Program-made: the position numbers and the translations under genes
Source of the DNA: Parasulfitobacter algicola
GTDB lineage: Bacteria; Pseudomonadota; Alphaproteobacteria; Rhodobacterales; Rhodobacteraceae
Reading direction: 5' to 3'
DNA length: 64,000 nucleotides
NCBI RefSeq assembly: GCF_013315265.1
Contig: NZ_JABUFE010000005.1
Span: 160,175-224,174, forward strand
Shown here: in pieces, positions 8,620-15,892 of the stretch
How positions within the stretch are numbered: the first letter of the stretch is position 1
Layout: each line of letters begins with the position of its first letter
The notes under the pieces: generated by a model
What the model was told of the DNA's origin: nothing
The model's database searches: none
What the model saw: only the letters and a program-made list of their open reading frames with translations

Positions 8620-10403
8620 TGGGTGGTACAGATACGCCTTCCCCGGCCGATGCCGCGGCCCGCGCCACGCAAGGCGGGATCAACCCAGGACCTATTGATC
8701 GGATCATCCAGCCCTGCCGCGGTACAGTTGATCTAGAAGCTGCGTTTGCGGATCATTGGCGGACCTCGATCACCAATGCACCAATTTATATTGAAGATAG
8801 TGAACGTGTGGTCTGCAACGGAGATTATATGACCGAAGGGCTGAATGCCCATGGCATGACGGACGGTGATGGTGAAGTCGAACCCATCAATACCCTTGGC
8901 ACATTCGACTACGAAGAAGTTATGTATGGCCGGGTCTTTGCCGGTCTTGTGGGCGATCCGTCAGGGGATGCCGAAGCGGACGCCGGCATGGATGAGTTGG
9001 GGGCGGCCCTGACAACCTTTCGCGACCGGTCCATCGAAAACCTCTCTGAATGGGTCACGGCCTGGGAAGAACGCGGTATCATGTCGATCTATGACGCCAA
9101 GAAACGCGGTGTTATGAATGGACTGAACGCCTGGTGGAAGGGCGAGACTGAGTTTTGGGGCGGCGTCAGCACATTTGCCATACAACAGGCAGAACGCGCA
9201 CAAAACTGGTATAATGAGTATTACGAAAATAAAAGCCCAATGGAACAAGCCATGCTTGATAGCCCGTTGGCTGTGGGTGTTTTGTACGCGGATTACACAA
9301 AGTGGTTCTACGGCACGATTGCCGATGGTGTTTCAAGTTTCTTTTCGGATGATGAAAGCCTGGCAGATTATATCGATACCATAATGACCGCCTTGCGCGA
9401 TCTGGCGTCTGGCACGGTTGATGTGATGCAAAAGGCGATCGAGGCGCTGATGGACCTGCCCGGTGATCTGGCCGCCGGGCTGAAACATGCATGGGAAACC
9501 GGGCAGGAATGGAAAGAACGCATGGTGCTGATCGCCAGCGAAACCAATGCGTTCGAAGCTGTCTTCCATGTGCTTGGCGCGGTCTTCATGAACATGACGC
9601 CCAACTTCTGGGCCGAGATGATCGGTGTGGTAGAAGGGTTCATCCTGCCCGAGATCATCATCACCGTAATTCTGGCGGTCATCGCGGCGCTGTCAGGCGG
9701 CACTCTTGCGCCAGGTCTTGTGGCACGGATCGCGGCCTTTACAACCCGTCTGACCGCTAAGGCGGGCAAACTGGCGACTGAGGCTGTCGACCTTGCCAGC
9801 ATACAGGTGGCCCGCTGCTTGGGCGTTATCGTTGACATCATCAATGCCTTCCGAGCGTCGATCGCTGCCCTGGGCAAAATCGGACGCGGGTTGCACAAAA
9901 CCATGGGCGACATGGTCGAGATCGCAGCGAACGGTACTGCCCGGATTGTGAGACCGCTGAACCAGTATAAGCTTGAATATATCGGATATCAGCCAGGCAC
10001 ACTATATTCTAATCCGCTCGCTGTCGTTAGAATCGTGCGGAAGAGTTTGCGACGACAGTATCTTGGAGCTACGCCAAGTAAGTACTCAAAAACGGGACGA
10101 GAAGTTCGTGAGCGAATGCGGCGAGAAGGAACTCTTAGAACAAACCCTCGTACTGGGAAAGATGAATTTCTTGATGAAAATGGAACTTGGCGGCTAGTTG
10201 ATAGTCCAAATACTCATATGGGACACCATCCAGTTGATGCTGTCGATTATTGGAATAATACAGGACGATATCATGGGGCAAAATCATCGCAGGTCCGGGA
10301 TTGGATGCTGGATTCAAGCAACTACCGCTTTGAGTATGGGCCACTCAACACATCTCGTGGTGGTGCAACACCATCAAGATACTTGCCACCAGCTACGGAG
10401 TAA
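8619..10403 (+). CDS. Polymorphic toxin effector with GH-E nuclease-like tip
   Basis: A 594-residue protein with ATG overlapping the DUF4123 stop and an AAGGA site upstream. Residues 1-110 form a conserved-looking head (TSITNAPIYIEDSERVVCNG). Residues about 310-375 are strongly hydrophobic (GFILPEIIITVILAVIAALS), possibly membrane-inserting. About residues 408-480 form the linker (GLHKTMGDMVEIAANGTARI, then NQYK and PGTLYSN) that recurs twice downstream. The C-terminal tip (about 505-594) has MGHHPVDAVDYW at 534, then SNYRFEYGPLNTSRGG, resembling the HNH/EndoVII GH-E nuclease family with Gly-His and a downstream Glu. The tip DNA is AT-rich. Secretion by T6SS is inferred from DUF4123. Confidence 0.72.
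   Translation: MGGTDTPSPADAAARATQGGINPGPIDRIIQPCRGTVDLEAAFADHWRTSITNAPIYIEDSERVVCNGDYMTEGLNAHGMTDGDGEVEPINTLGTFDYEEVMYGRVFAGLVGDPSGDAEADAGMDELGAALTTFRDRSIENLSEWVTAWEERGIMSIYDAKKRGVMNGLNAWWKGETEFWGGVSTFAIQQAERAQNWYNEYYENKSPMEQAMLDSPLAVGVLYADYTKWFYGTIADGVSSFFSDDESLADYIDTIMTALRDLASGTVDVMQKAIEALMDLPGDLAAGLKHAWETGQEWKERMVLIASETNAFEAVFHVLGAVFMNMTPNFWAEMIGVVEGFILPEIIITVILAVIAALSGGTLAPGLVARIAAFTTRLTAKAGKLATEAVDLASIQVARCLGVIVDIINAFRASIAALGKIGRGLHKTMGDMVEIAANGTARIVRPLNQYKLEYIGYQPGTLYSNPLAVVRIVRKSLRRQYLGATPSKYSKTGREVRERMRREGTLRTNPRTGKDEFLDENGTWRLVDSPNTHMGHHPVDAVDYWNNTGRYHGAKSSQVRDWMLDSSNYRFEYGPLNTSRGGATPSRYLPPATE
9541..10045 (+). repeat. Toxin linker repeat, copy 1 (inside intact effector)
   Basis: The 3' part of the effector gene that is re-used downstream. 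Bases 9541-9937 correspond to copy 3 (12282-12679), and 9840-10045 correspond to copy 2 (11323-11525). Both matches are near-identical at the core, which encodes RASIAALGKIG and HKTMGDMVEIAANGTA. Homology in copy 2 fades where the toxin tip begins. Confidence 0.85.
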
Positions 10404-10408
10404 GAATT

Positions 10409-10861
10409 ATGGTACGTAAACCAGAAATTGAAGGACCGCTTAGAATAGAAATCGATTCTATTCTTCAACGTTCAGGCAAAGCTTATCAAGAAAACAATCT
10501 TGAGTTATCTCTGAAGCTTGGTATTGAGGCTTGGAATATCATTCCTGATCCAAAATCGCACTGGGACTATTATCCTCAAAGCCTATCAACTAGCTTCGTT
10601 GAGGACTTTTCTCGTTTGGGCAAGGTTTCCGAGACAAAAAAATGGATAAATACTGTTTACGAAATGTATGGTGACCCAGATCGTCAAGATCATTATACGC
10701 TTATGATTGAAGGCAGCGCACTTTACAAACTTGGACTAAAAGAAGAAGCATATGATGTCTTTGGCCGTATCTATGAACTTTATGATCGTGATGGCTTCAA
10801 AGGCGAGCATTTGGAATACCTTGAATTTTATCTAAAAGAGCGAGCAAAAAGACGTGGATGA
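10409..10861 (+). CDS. TPR-like putative immunity protein 1a
   Basis: A 150-residue all-helical, AT-rich gene starting 6 bases after the effector stop, with GGAG in the end of that gene. Two TPR-like helical hairpins are visible (SGKAYQENNLELSLKLGIEA and YTLMIEGSALYKLGLKEEAY). It contains IIPDPKSHWD, which is nearly repeated in the next gene as LLPEPQSKWD, so the two are paralogues. Position and size are those of an immunity protein for the upstream nuclease tip; this is inference from context. No signal peptide, so it should act in the cytoplasm. Confidence 0.62.
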   Translation: MVRKPEIEGPLRIEIDSILQRSGKAYQENNLELSLKLGIEAWNIIPDPKSHWDYYPQSLSTSFVEDFSRLGKVSETKKWINTVYEMYGDPDRQDHYTLMIEGSALYKLGLKEEAYDVFGRIYELYDRDGFKGEHLEYLEFYLKERAKRRG

Positions 10862-11282
10862 GCTTCCAGACGATATTTTTGAGCAAATCGAAGTCTTGTC
10901 CGAAGATGGAAACGTCGCCTTAGATACGGGCAAGCCTGATGAAGCCATTGGATATTGGAGGAAAGCGCTTGGTTTGTTGCCGGAGCCGCAGTCGAAATGG
11001 GATGCGGCGATGTGGCTTTATGCATCCCTTGGCGATGCTTACCGGGCCAAAAATGATCATGAAAATGCTCTTTCTGCCTTTCAGTCTGCGAATGCATCCG
11101 GCGACGGTGCGATGAACGCATTTGTTCAGTTTGGTCTTGGGGTATCGCTTTATGATCTTGATCGTAAAGATGAAGCAACTAATCCACTGTTACGTGCTTA
11201 TATGATGGAAGGCCGTGATATATTCAAAGAAGAACCATTTGGTTATCTAAAACATTTAGCAGATCAAAAACTGATTGATTAG
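10854..11282 (+). CDS. TPR-like putative immunity protein 1b
   Basis: A 142-residue protein beginning at a GTG that overlaps the previous gene by 8 bases. TPR repeats are clearer here: DTGKPDEAIGYWRKALGLLP, ASLGDAYRAKNDHENALSAF and FGLGVSLYDLDRKDEATNPL. It shares the (I/L)(I/L)P(D/E)P-x-S-x-WD segment with the preceding gene. It may be a second immunity protein for the same toxin, or the survivor of an earlier toxin-immunity pair whose toxin was replaced. Cytoplasmic by sequence. Confidence 0.6.
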   Translation: MDELPDDIFEQIEVLSEDGNVALDTGKPDEAIGYWRKALGLLPEPQSKWDAAMWLYASLGDAYRAKNDHENALSAFQSANASGDGAMNAFVQFGLGVSLYDLDRKDEATNPLLRAYMMEGRDIFKEEPFGYLKHLADQKLID

Positions 11283-11322
11283 AAAAGCCTACGTTTCCCA
11301 ATATCTAAAAAATTTTCGCTAA

Positions 11323-11525
11323 ATCAATGCTTTCCGAGCGTCGATCACTGCTCTTTGCAAGATCGGACGCGGGTTGCACAAAACCATGGGCGACATGGTC
11401 GAGATCGCAGCGAACGGTACCGCCCGCATAGTTCGGCCGCTGAACCAGTATAAGGCGGAGTTTGTCGGGTTTAATCCCGGTACACTCTATTCAAATCCAG
11501 TTCCGATCAGAATTGTGCGGAAAGT
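11323..11525 (+). repeat. Toxin linker repeat, copy 2
   Basis: Begins abruptly at ATCAATGC and follows 9840-10045 closely through the segment encoding GLHKTMGDMVEIAANGTARI and the following NQYK and PGTLYSN. Homology stops at RIVRK, exactly where a new toxin tip begins. This is the layout of an orphan tip acquired with enough linker to recombine into the intact effector. Confidence 0.82.
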
Positions 11526-11823
11526 AGGACGGCCCAGAATCCTAGATGGTAATTCTAGAAAGGGCTGGGAACATATTCAAAAACGACATATGCCACCAGA
11601 TGGGGAGGCAGACCTTTTCGCTCCGGGAACAACGCGTGAGCAACTTCAGGATGCGGCGGATGAAATTGTTCAAAACGGCGCCCGGCAAACGCCACCAACG
11701 AATAAAGTTCAAACTTTCACAAAGCGAATGACAATTAATGGTATGAGAGCAAACTATAAGGTTGTCGTTGATACAGTCACCGATGAGGTTGTAACAATGT
11801 ATCCTATGTTAGGAGGAAGCTAG
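11374..11823 (+). CDS. Orphan toxin tip 2, possible BECR-fold ribonuclease
   Basis: A 149-residue frame from MHKTMGDMVEIAANGTARIV. Residues 1-50 are the shared linker; residues about 55-149 are a distinct tip. The tip has GWEHIQKRHMPP, TTREQLQDAADEIVQNG, FTKRMTINGMRANYKVVVDT and VVTMYPM at the end. The HxxxRH start and the V-V-D-T...VVTMYP ending recall BECR-fold (EndoU, colicin E5/D, barnase-like) RNase tips of polymorphic toxins. No N-terminal head is present, so it is probably silent unless recombined into the upstream effector. Family call is from pattern only. Confidence 0.55.
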   Translation: MHKTMGDMVEIAANGTARIVRPLNQYKAEFVGFNPGTLYSNPVPIRIVRKVGRPRILDGNSRKGWEHIQKRHMPPDGEADLFAPGTTREQLQDAADEIVQNGARQTPPTNKVQTFTKRMTINGMRANYKVVVDTVTDEVVTMYPMLGGS

Positions 11824-12239
11824 TGGTGTTTTACATTACAAAAGCCGGTGAAGATTATCCAGATCCATACGATATCGGATGGTTACATTTAAAAGACAAA
11901 AAAACCGGACTAAGTAGTGAAGATGCTCAGTCCTCCAAAAATTACATGGTTTATGTTGAATTACTTAACTTTTTTGGGATGGCTTATACAGCTTATATAA
12001 ATTCAACAAAAGAATCCTATACTTTTGACGACGGTCATAAATCGATTTTTGATGGAGATAGGAAAATTGCTTCGCTTTCTTTTCCTGGTATCAAGATAGA
12101 AATGGATTTGAAAGAAGTACTTCAAGAATTGCAAGAGACGCTTAAACAAAGCTGTATCGATTTAGCCAAACACCCTGATTCAAATAATTCAATCATTTTA
12201 GATCTAAAAGACTCATTTGAGATAAGTAAAAATTTATAG
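11823..12239 (+). CDS. Putative immunity protein for orphan toxin tip 2
   Basis: A 138-residue AT-rich gene whose GTG start overlaps the last base of the tip-2 stop; a strong AGGAGG lies at 11811-11816, six bases upstream. The protein is soluble, with MVFYITKAGEDYPDPYDIGW near the start, DDGHKSIFDGDRKIASLSFP in the middle and a helical C-terminus. I do not recognise the family. Position, coupling and composition suit an immunity protein. The good ribosome site suggests it can be made even though the tip lacks its own head. Confidence 0.55.
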   Translation: MVFYITKAGEDYPDPYDIGWLHLKDKKTGLSSEDAQSSKNYMVYVELLNFFGMAYTAYINSTKESYTFDDGHKSIFDGDRKIASLSFPGIKIEMDLKEVLQELQETLKQSCIDLAKHPDSNNSIILDLKDSFEISKNL

Positions 12240-12281
12240 ACACATAGAAAATAAATACGGCGAATAAACCACTGATTAACT

Positions 12282-12786
12282 AAACCAACGCGTTCGAGGC
12301 CGTCTTCCACGTGTTGGCGCGGTCTTCATGAACATGACGCCGAATTTCTGGGCCGAGATGATCGGTGTCGTAGAGGGGTTCATCCTGCCCGAGATCGTCA
12401 TTACTGTGATTCTGGCGGTCATCGCTGCTTTATCCGGCGGGACGCTCGCGCCATGGCTGGTTACAAGGATTGCAACCTTTACGACCCGGCTGACCACCCG
12501 GGCAGGCAAACTGGCCACCGAGGCTGTCGACCTTGCCAACATCCAGGTGGCCCGCTGCTTGGGCGTTATCGTTGACATCATCAATGCCTTCCGAGCGTCG
12601 ATCGCTGCCCTGGGCAAAATCGGATGCGGGTTGCACAAAACCATGAGCGACATGGTCGAGATCGCAGCGAACGGTACCCTTAGAACAAACCCTCGTGCTG
12701 GGAAAGATGAATTTCTTGATGAAAATGGAACTTGGCGGCTAGTTGATAGTCCAGATACTCATAAGCCCGCTCGACCTCACTGCTGA
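12282..12786 (+). pseudogene. Toxin linker copy 3 with truncated GH-E tip
   Basis: A broken copy of the intact effector. Bases 12282-12679 follow 9541-9937, with a 1-base deletion near 12310 that destroys the frame upstream of the Met at 12328. It then jumps to the equivalent of 10132-10217, losing about 195 bases of linker. The frame reads AANGTLRTNPRAGKDEFLDE and ends at DSPDTH, just before the codons for the MGHH catalytic motif of the intact tip. From there the DNA becomes the antisense of an integrase fragment. It cannot encode a working nuclease tip. Confidence 0.78.
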
Positions 12787-13541
12787 CTGTATGCGTCAAA
12801 CTCAACTCGGCAATCTCACGTGTCACGTTCGGCTGCTCTGACGCCCAATCCCTGAACGCTGACCGGAAACCATGCACCGTGATGCCTTGAACTTTCATCC
12901 GCCGCGAGCTGTGAATGACCCAGCCTGCTGATCCGGGCCGTTCATGTGTAGAATCGGTTCCTGTTTCTTTCCGTTGAGTTGGTTGCGGTCAAGGCCTGCT
13001 GAGCGGAGCCTTTGCGGAGCTTAAGCGAAGCAGGCCGGGTGCTGCGGTTTAGATTGGCGTAGACGACCGGAGCCAGCCCTCCAAGCGATGTGTGTGGTCG
13101 TTCTGTATTGTAATCGATCCTCCAGTTTTCGATGATCTCCCGGGCTTCGGCGAGGTTGCCGAAGATGTGTTGGTTCAGGCACTCGTCGCGCAGTCGGCCG
13201 TTGAAGCTTTCCACGAATGCGTTTTGCATCGGCTTACCGGGCGCAATGTAGTACCAACCGACGCCAGTAGCGCGGGTTGATCCCTCGCTTCGGCAGCCGC
13301 CTGTATTCTAAGGCCCGATCACGCGCTTCGTTCAGTGTCACAACGTCTGCGCCACCAAGACTGAAGTCAGTGCGCAGAGGCTTGCCTTCGCGGTTCCGCT
13401 GGCCCTTCACGGTGACACGTACAGTCCAGCGTCTTGCGCCGGATGGATCGACGACAGGGTACAAACCGCTGCCGTCGCCATGGCGACCATGGCCGAGGGT
13501 TCGGACCAGATTTTTGTCAGCTTTCCGCTAAGAGCAGTCAT
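12768..13541 (-). pseudogene. Tyrosine integrase 2, broken by IS3 remnant and deletion
   Basis: Two pieces of one gene on the minus strand. The N-terminal piece (13541 to about 13268) starts MTALSGKLTK, shifts frame in an A-run near 13517, and continues GHGRHGDGSGLYPVVDPSGA, RRWTVRVTVKGQRNREGKP and [20 protein letters not shown], the arm-binding domain of DUF4102-type integrases. The C-terminal piece (about 12920-12768) reads GITVHGFRSAFRDWASEQ followed by IAELSLTHTVSSEVERAYE, with the HxxR box. The middle of the catalytic domain is missing, and the Tyr end is lost at the junction with toxin copy 3. Confidence 0.8.
12942..13260 (-). mobile_element. IS3-family transposase OrfB remnant
   Basis: Minus-strand frame with [40 protein letters not shown], and [16 protein letters not shown], the C-terminal third of an IS3-family OrfB transposase. 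It carries the last catalytic Glu of the DDE motif in the ESFNG segment. The upstream two thirds and OrfA are absent. The frame stops at 12942. It sits inside the second integrase, so the element inserted there and then lost its 5' part together with integrase sequence. Confidence 0.85.
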
Positions 13542-13687
13542 GAAAATACCACGAATTCTACCATGTAATGAATAGAAAAGAATCCAATCGAAGATCATTG
13601 AAAAGCAAGAAGGAATGTAGATAAACCAACAAAATAGCCCCATAAGGGGTTGACTAGCTATCAATAGAACTGAATGAAAATGGTGGG

Positions 13688-13777
13688 TGGCGGAGAGACA
13701 GGGATTCGAACCCTGGGTCCCCGTAAAGGGACAACGGTTTTCGAGACCGCCCCGTTCGACCACTCCGGCACCTCTCC
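13688..13777 (-). tRNA. tRNA-Ser (anticodon CGA)
   Basis: A 90-base class II tRNA on the minus strand. Acceptor GGAGAGG pairs with TCTCTCC, followed by G and encoded CCA (13690-13688). The anticodon loop is CTCGAAA (anticodon CGA, reads UCG). A long variable arm (TGTCCC...GGGACC) and T arm CAGGGTTCGAATCCCTG are present, typical of serine tRNAs. Its 3' end faces the island. Confidence 0.97.
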
Positions 13778-13791
13778 GCGGGGGAATACGC

Positions 13792-13820
13792 CATTTACTG
13801 CGCTGTGATCTGCCGTGCAA
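13792..13820 (-). promoter_or_regulatory. Candidate promoter of tRNA-Ser
   Basis: On the minus strand TTGCAC (13820-13815) and TAAATG (13797-13792) are separated by 17 bases and end 14 bases upstream of the mature tRNA. This fits a housekeeping promoter by sequence and place; no start site is known. Confidence 0.42.
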
Positions 13821-13940
13821 GGGCATTTGTGTACCGGTCCCTAGGATTTTTAACAAAATGGCATAGATAACAGACATATGGGTTGGCACGGGCCTTATCA
13901 GTGCTATCCCTTTTGAAACGCAACAATGTTGAGATGTGCT

Positions 13941-14762
13941 ATGATCCGTTCTTTAACCTTTTTTCTGGTTTTTCTGTGTACGCCGGTGATATCGTTCGCC
14001 CAAAATCGCGTTGATCCGCTGATCGAAGCGCTGCGGTTGGAAGAGATTATCACCGTGATGCGCCAGGAGGGGTTGAGTTATGGCGACGAGCTTGCGGATG
14101 ACATGTTTCCAGGTCGCGGCACGGGGCCGGATTGGCAAGCGACTGTCAGTGGTATTTACGAGACTGAGCGCATGATGACGACCATTGCGACCACGCTTGA
14201 AGTCGAAATGGAAGGGGTCGAGATTGAGCCTTTGGTGACGTTTTTCCAAAGTGACCTTGGCAAAAAGATCATTGGATTGGAATTATCCGCGCGCGAGGCG
14301 TTTTTGGATGAAAGCGTTGAAGAGGCTGCAAATGACCGTTTTCGTATGTTGGAACAGGACGGCGATGCGCGGCTTGATCTGATCAAGGAATTCTCACGCA
14401 CCAATGATCTAATTGATTCAAATGTCGTTGGGGCAATGAATTCAAACTATGCGTTTTTCATCGGATTAATAGATGCAGGCGGGTTTCCAAACCAACTGAC
14501 AGAAGAACAGATCCTGACCGATGTTTGGGAACAGGAACCTGAAATTCGCGAAAATACGACGGAATGGCTTTATTCATATCAATTACTGGCCTATCAGCCG
14601 CTGACGGATGACGAATTGCAGGCCTATGTCGAATTCAGCACCTCTGAGGAAGCACAGGCGATGAATAGGGCGCTGTTTGTCGGCTTTGATATGATGTTCA
14701 CAAATATATCGCGGGCGCTTGGCACGTCTGTCGGGATTTACATGGGCGGTCAGGAGCTTTAG
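13941..14762 (+). CDS. DUF2059 domain protein, exported
   Basis: About 273 residues from MIRSLTFFLVFLCTPVISFA, a clear signal peptide. An alternative in-frame ATG lies at 13926. The mature part is helical and acidic; the PLVTFFQSDLGKKIIGLE segment and a second similar one near the end (LQAYVEFSTSEEAQAMNRAL) follow the DUF2059 pattern of peptide ending on a fibril-like F-x-T/S-x-x-G motif. The family is periplasmic with unknown function. It ends 4 bases inside the convergent next gene. Confidence 0.75.
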   Translation: MIRSLTFFLVFLCTPVISFAQNRVDPLIEALRLEEIITVMRQEGLSYGDELADDMFPGRGTGPDWQATVSGIYETERMMTTIATTLEVEMEGVEIEPLVTFFQSDLGKKIIGLELSAREAFLDESVEEAANDRFRMLEQDGDARLDLIKEFSRTNDLIDSNVVGAMNSNYAFFIGLIDAGGFPNQLTEEQILTDVWEQEPEIRENTTEWLYSYQLLAYQPLTDDELQAYVEFSTSEEAQAMNRALFVGFDMMFTNISRALGTSVGIYMGGQEL

Positions 14763-15295
14763 AAAAAAGGCAGCCCGTAAATCGCCATTCTATTGACCAA
14801 GATAAGAGCAATGGCAATGCAGATGGGCGCGCCGCATCCTACGAATTCTTTTGACCGAATTTTCCAAATAATGGCAAACCCGATAGATGCCATCAATATA
14901 GTTATAAACCCACCGATCAAACCGATGTTAAACCCGGTCCAAAGACCAAAAACGATCAAAAGCAAGCAACATCCGGCGGGTACGGTTTTAGTCAAAAACA
15001 GGATCATAACGCCAATCAAGAAAACGCCGCCCACAATCAGATCTGATTGTGGATTTACGCTGTCGTAACCATAGACTGCAGCAAAACCATAAAGCGCAAA
15101 TAGTGCCGCAATGACAATCCGGCGCACTTTCAGGGATACTAGGTTGTCGATTGTTCCAAGCATGGCCACGACAAAAGCCAATACAACAGCCCCGGCACCC
15201 AGTTGCGGATGAAGATCAGCAGGGACACTTTCTTTTGTGAAGTAAGCGGCGGCCACGGCTGCTGCTGCGATCAGATATGTGATAATGGCTTTCAT
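14759..15295 (-). CDS. Multi-pass membrane protein of unknown function
   Basis: A 178-residue protein with about five hydrophobic segments: MKAIITYLIAAAAVAAAYF, GAGAVVLAFVVAMLGTI, IVIAALFALYGFAAVYG, LIVGGVFLIGVMILFL and a long C-terminal hydrophobic stretch. No motif or family is recognised. It overlaps the convergent DUF2059 gene by 4 bases and is followed upstream on the same strand, 54 bases away, by a small lipoprotein gene. An inner-membrane location is clear; function is not. Confidence 0.6.
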   Translation of the reverse strand: MKAIITYLIAAAAVAAAYFTKESVPADLHPQLGAGAVVLAFVVAMLGTIDNLVSLKVRRIVIAALFALYGFAAVYGYDSVNPQSDLIVGGVFLIGVMILFLTKTVPAGCCLLLIVFGLWTGFNIGLIGGFITILMASIGFAIIWKIRSKEFVGCGAPICIAIALILVNRMAIYGLPFF

Positions 15296-15349
15296 AAATG
15301 TCGCGATAAACCGCAGTTGCCCTGTCGGTCAATGCGCAAGGCAATGGCT

Positions 15350-15706
15350 TTAGATGCCATGTACCATTAGGGTCACAACCATTGCCTCTGCATTTTCGGC
15401 ATAAAGGTTTTTATTTTCCTGTAATTCAAGAAGTAATGCTTCCCTTTCTGACATTGGAACGCGGGCAATTTTCATAGCTTCTTGTAATAAAGGTCCGCCG
15501 CCAGTCAGAATTTCATTAATCAACGAAGGATGGTTGTTTTTGACAAAAACCTCGACCTGATCGCGTTTGCGATAATAAGCTGCGTTCTCGATCGCTGTAG
15601 ATACGGCATACCCGGGAAGCAGCAAGACATTTGGCACATGACTTGCTTCATTTGTACATCCTAACAGGCCAGCAACCGCTGGTAGTAATAGAATCCGAGC
15701 CTTCAT
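15350..15706 (-). CDS. Small putative lipoprotein
   Basis: A 118-residue protein with a lipoprotein signal: MKARILLLPAVAGLLGCTNE, where LLGC is a good lipobox with lipidated Cys at residue 17. The mature part is short and helical (REALLLELQENKNLYAENAE) with YYRKRDQVEVFVKNNHPSLI in the middle. No family recognised. It is divergent from the rplU promoter region and lies upstream of the membrane-protein gene on the same strand. Confidence 0.55.
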   Translation of the reverse strand: MKARILLLPAVAGLLGCTNEASHVPNVLLLPGYAVSTAIENAAYYRKRDQVEVFVKNNHPSLINEILTGGGPLLQEAMKIARVPMSEREALLLELQENKNLYAENAEAMVVTLMVHGI

Positions 15707-15731
15707 AGCTTATAAGTGTGTGTCTTTGGGG

Positions 15732-15892
15732 TTGACTTGCAAGTGTGTTGGAAGGATAAGCCCGACTTCGGCGGGAAACCCCCGCGGAATCAGTTTAAAT
15801 TCGCCCGATTGGGCGCGCAGTCTGTGGTGGAATACCCCGAAACGCCTTGGAAACAAGGGACCAAAGGACGCGGAAACAAAAAGGAAAGACGT
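15732..15892 (+). promoter_or_regulatory. rplU promoter and structured leader
   Basis: TTGACT (15732-15737) and GATAAG (15755-15760) are separated by exactly 17 bases, a good promoter. It would give a leader of about 125 bases before the rplU ATG. The leader contains a GC-rich hairpin, GCGGG at 15771-15775 with CCCGC at 15781-15785. A leader of this length before L21 could allow autoregulation, but I recognise no known r-protein leader motif. Confidence 0.45.

Larger units (their letters stand above)
6312..13687. mobile_element. Decayed accessory island between tRNA-Gly and tRNA-Ser
   Basis: The whole interval between the two tRNA genes is accessory. It contains a frameshifted tyrosine integrase next to tRNA-Gly, a DUF4123/toxin/immunity locus with three copies of one linker, an IS3-family remnant, and a second tyrosine integrase broken by that remnant next to tRNA-Ser. 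Both tRNA 3' ends face inward, so it could be one island or two merged ones. I could not find a direct repeat of either tRNA 3' end inside. Base composition is mosaic: GC-rich linkers alternate with AT-rich toxin tips and immunity genes. Confidence 0.7.

Noticed and set aside
13407..13889. 160-residue minus-strand ORF
   Set aside because: It runs straight through tRNA-Ser and only its last part touches the integrase start; the sequence has no protein-like pattern.
13926..13940. Upstream ATG of the DUF2059 gene
   Set aside because: Possible, but the signal peptide reads better from MIRSLTFF at 13941; kept as an alternative only.
15716..15892. N-terminal extension of L21
   Set aside because: The open frame upstream of 15893 overlaps a good promoter, and the canonical L21 start with ribosome site is at 15893.
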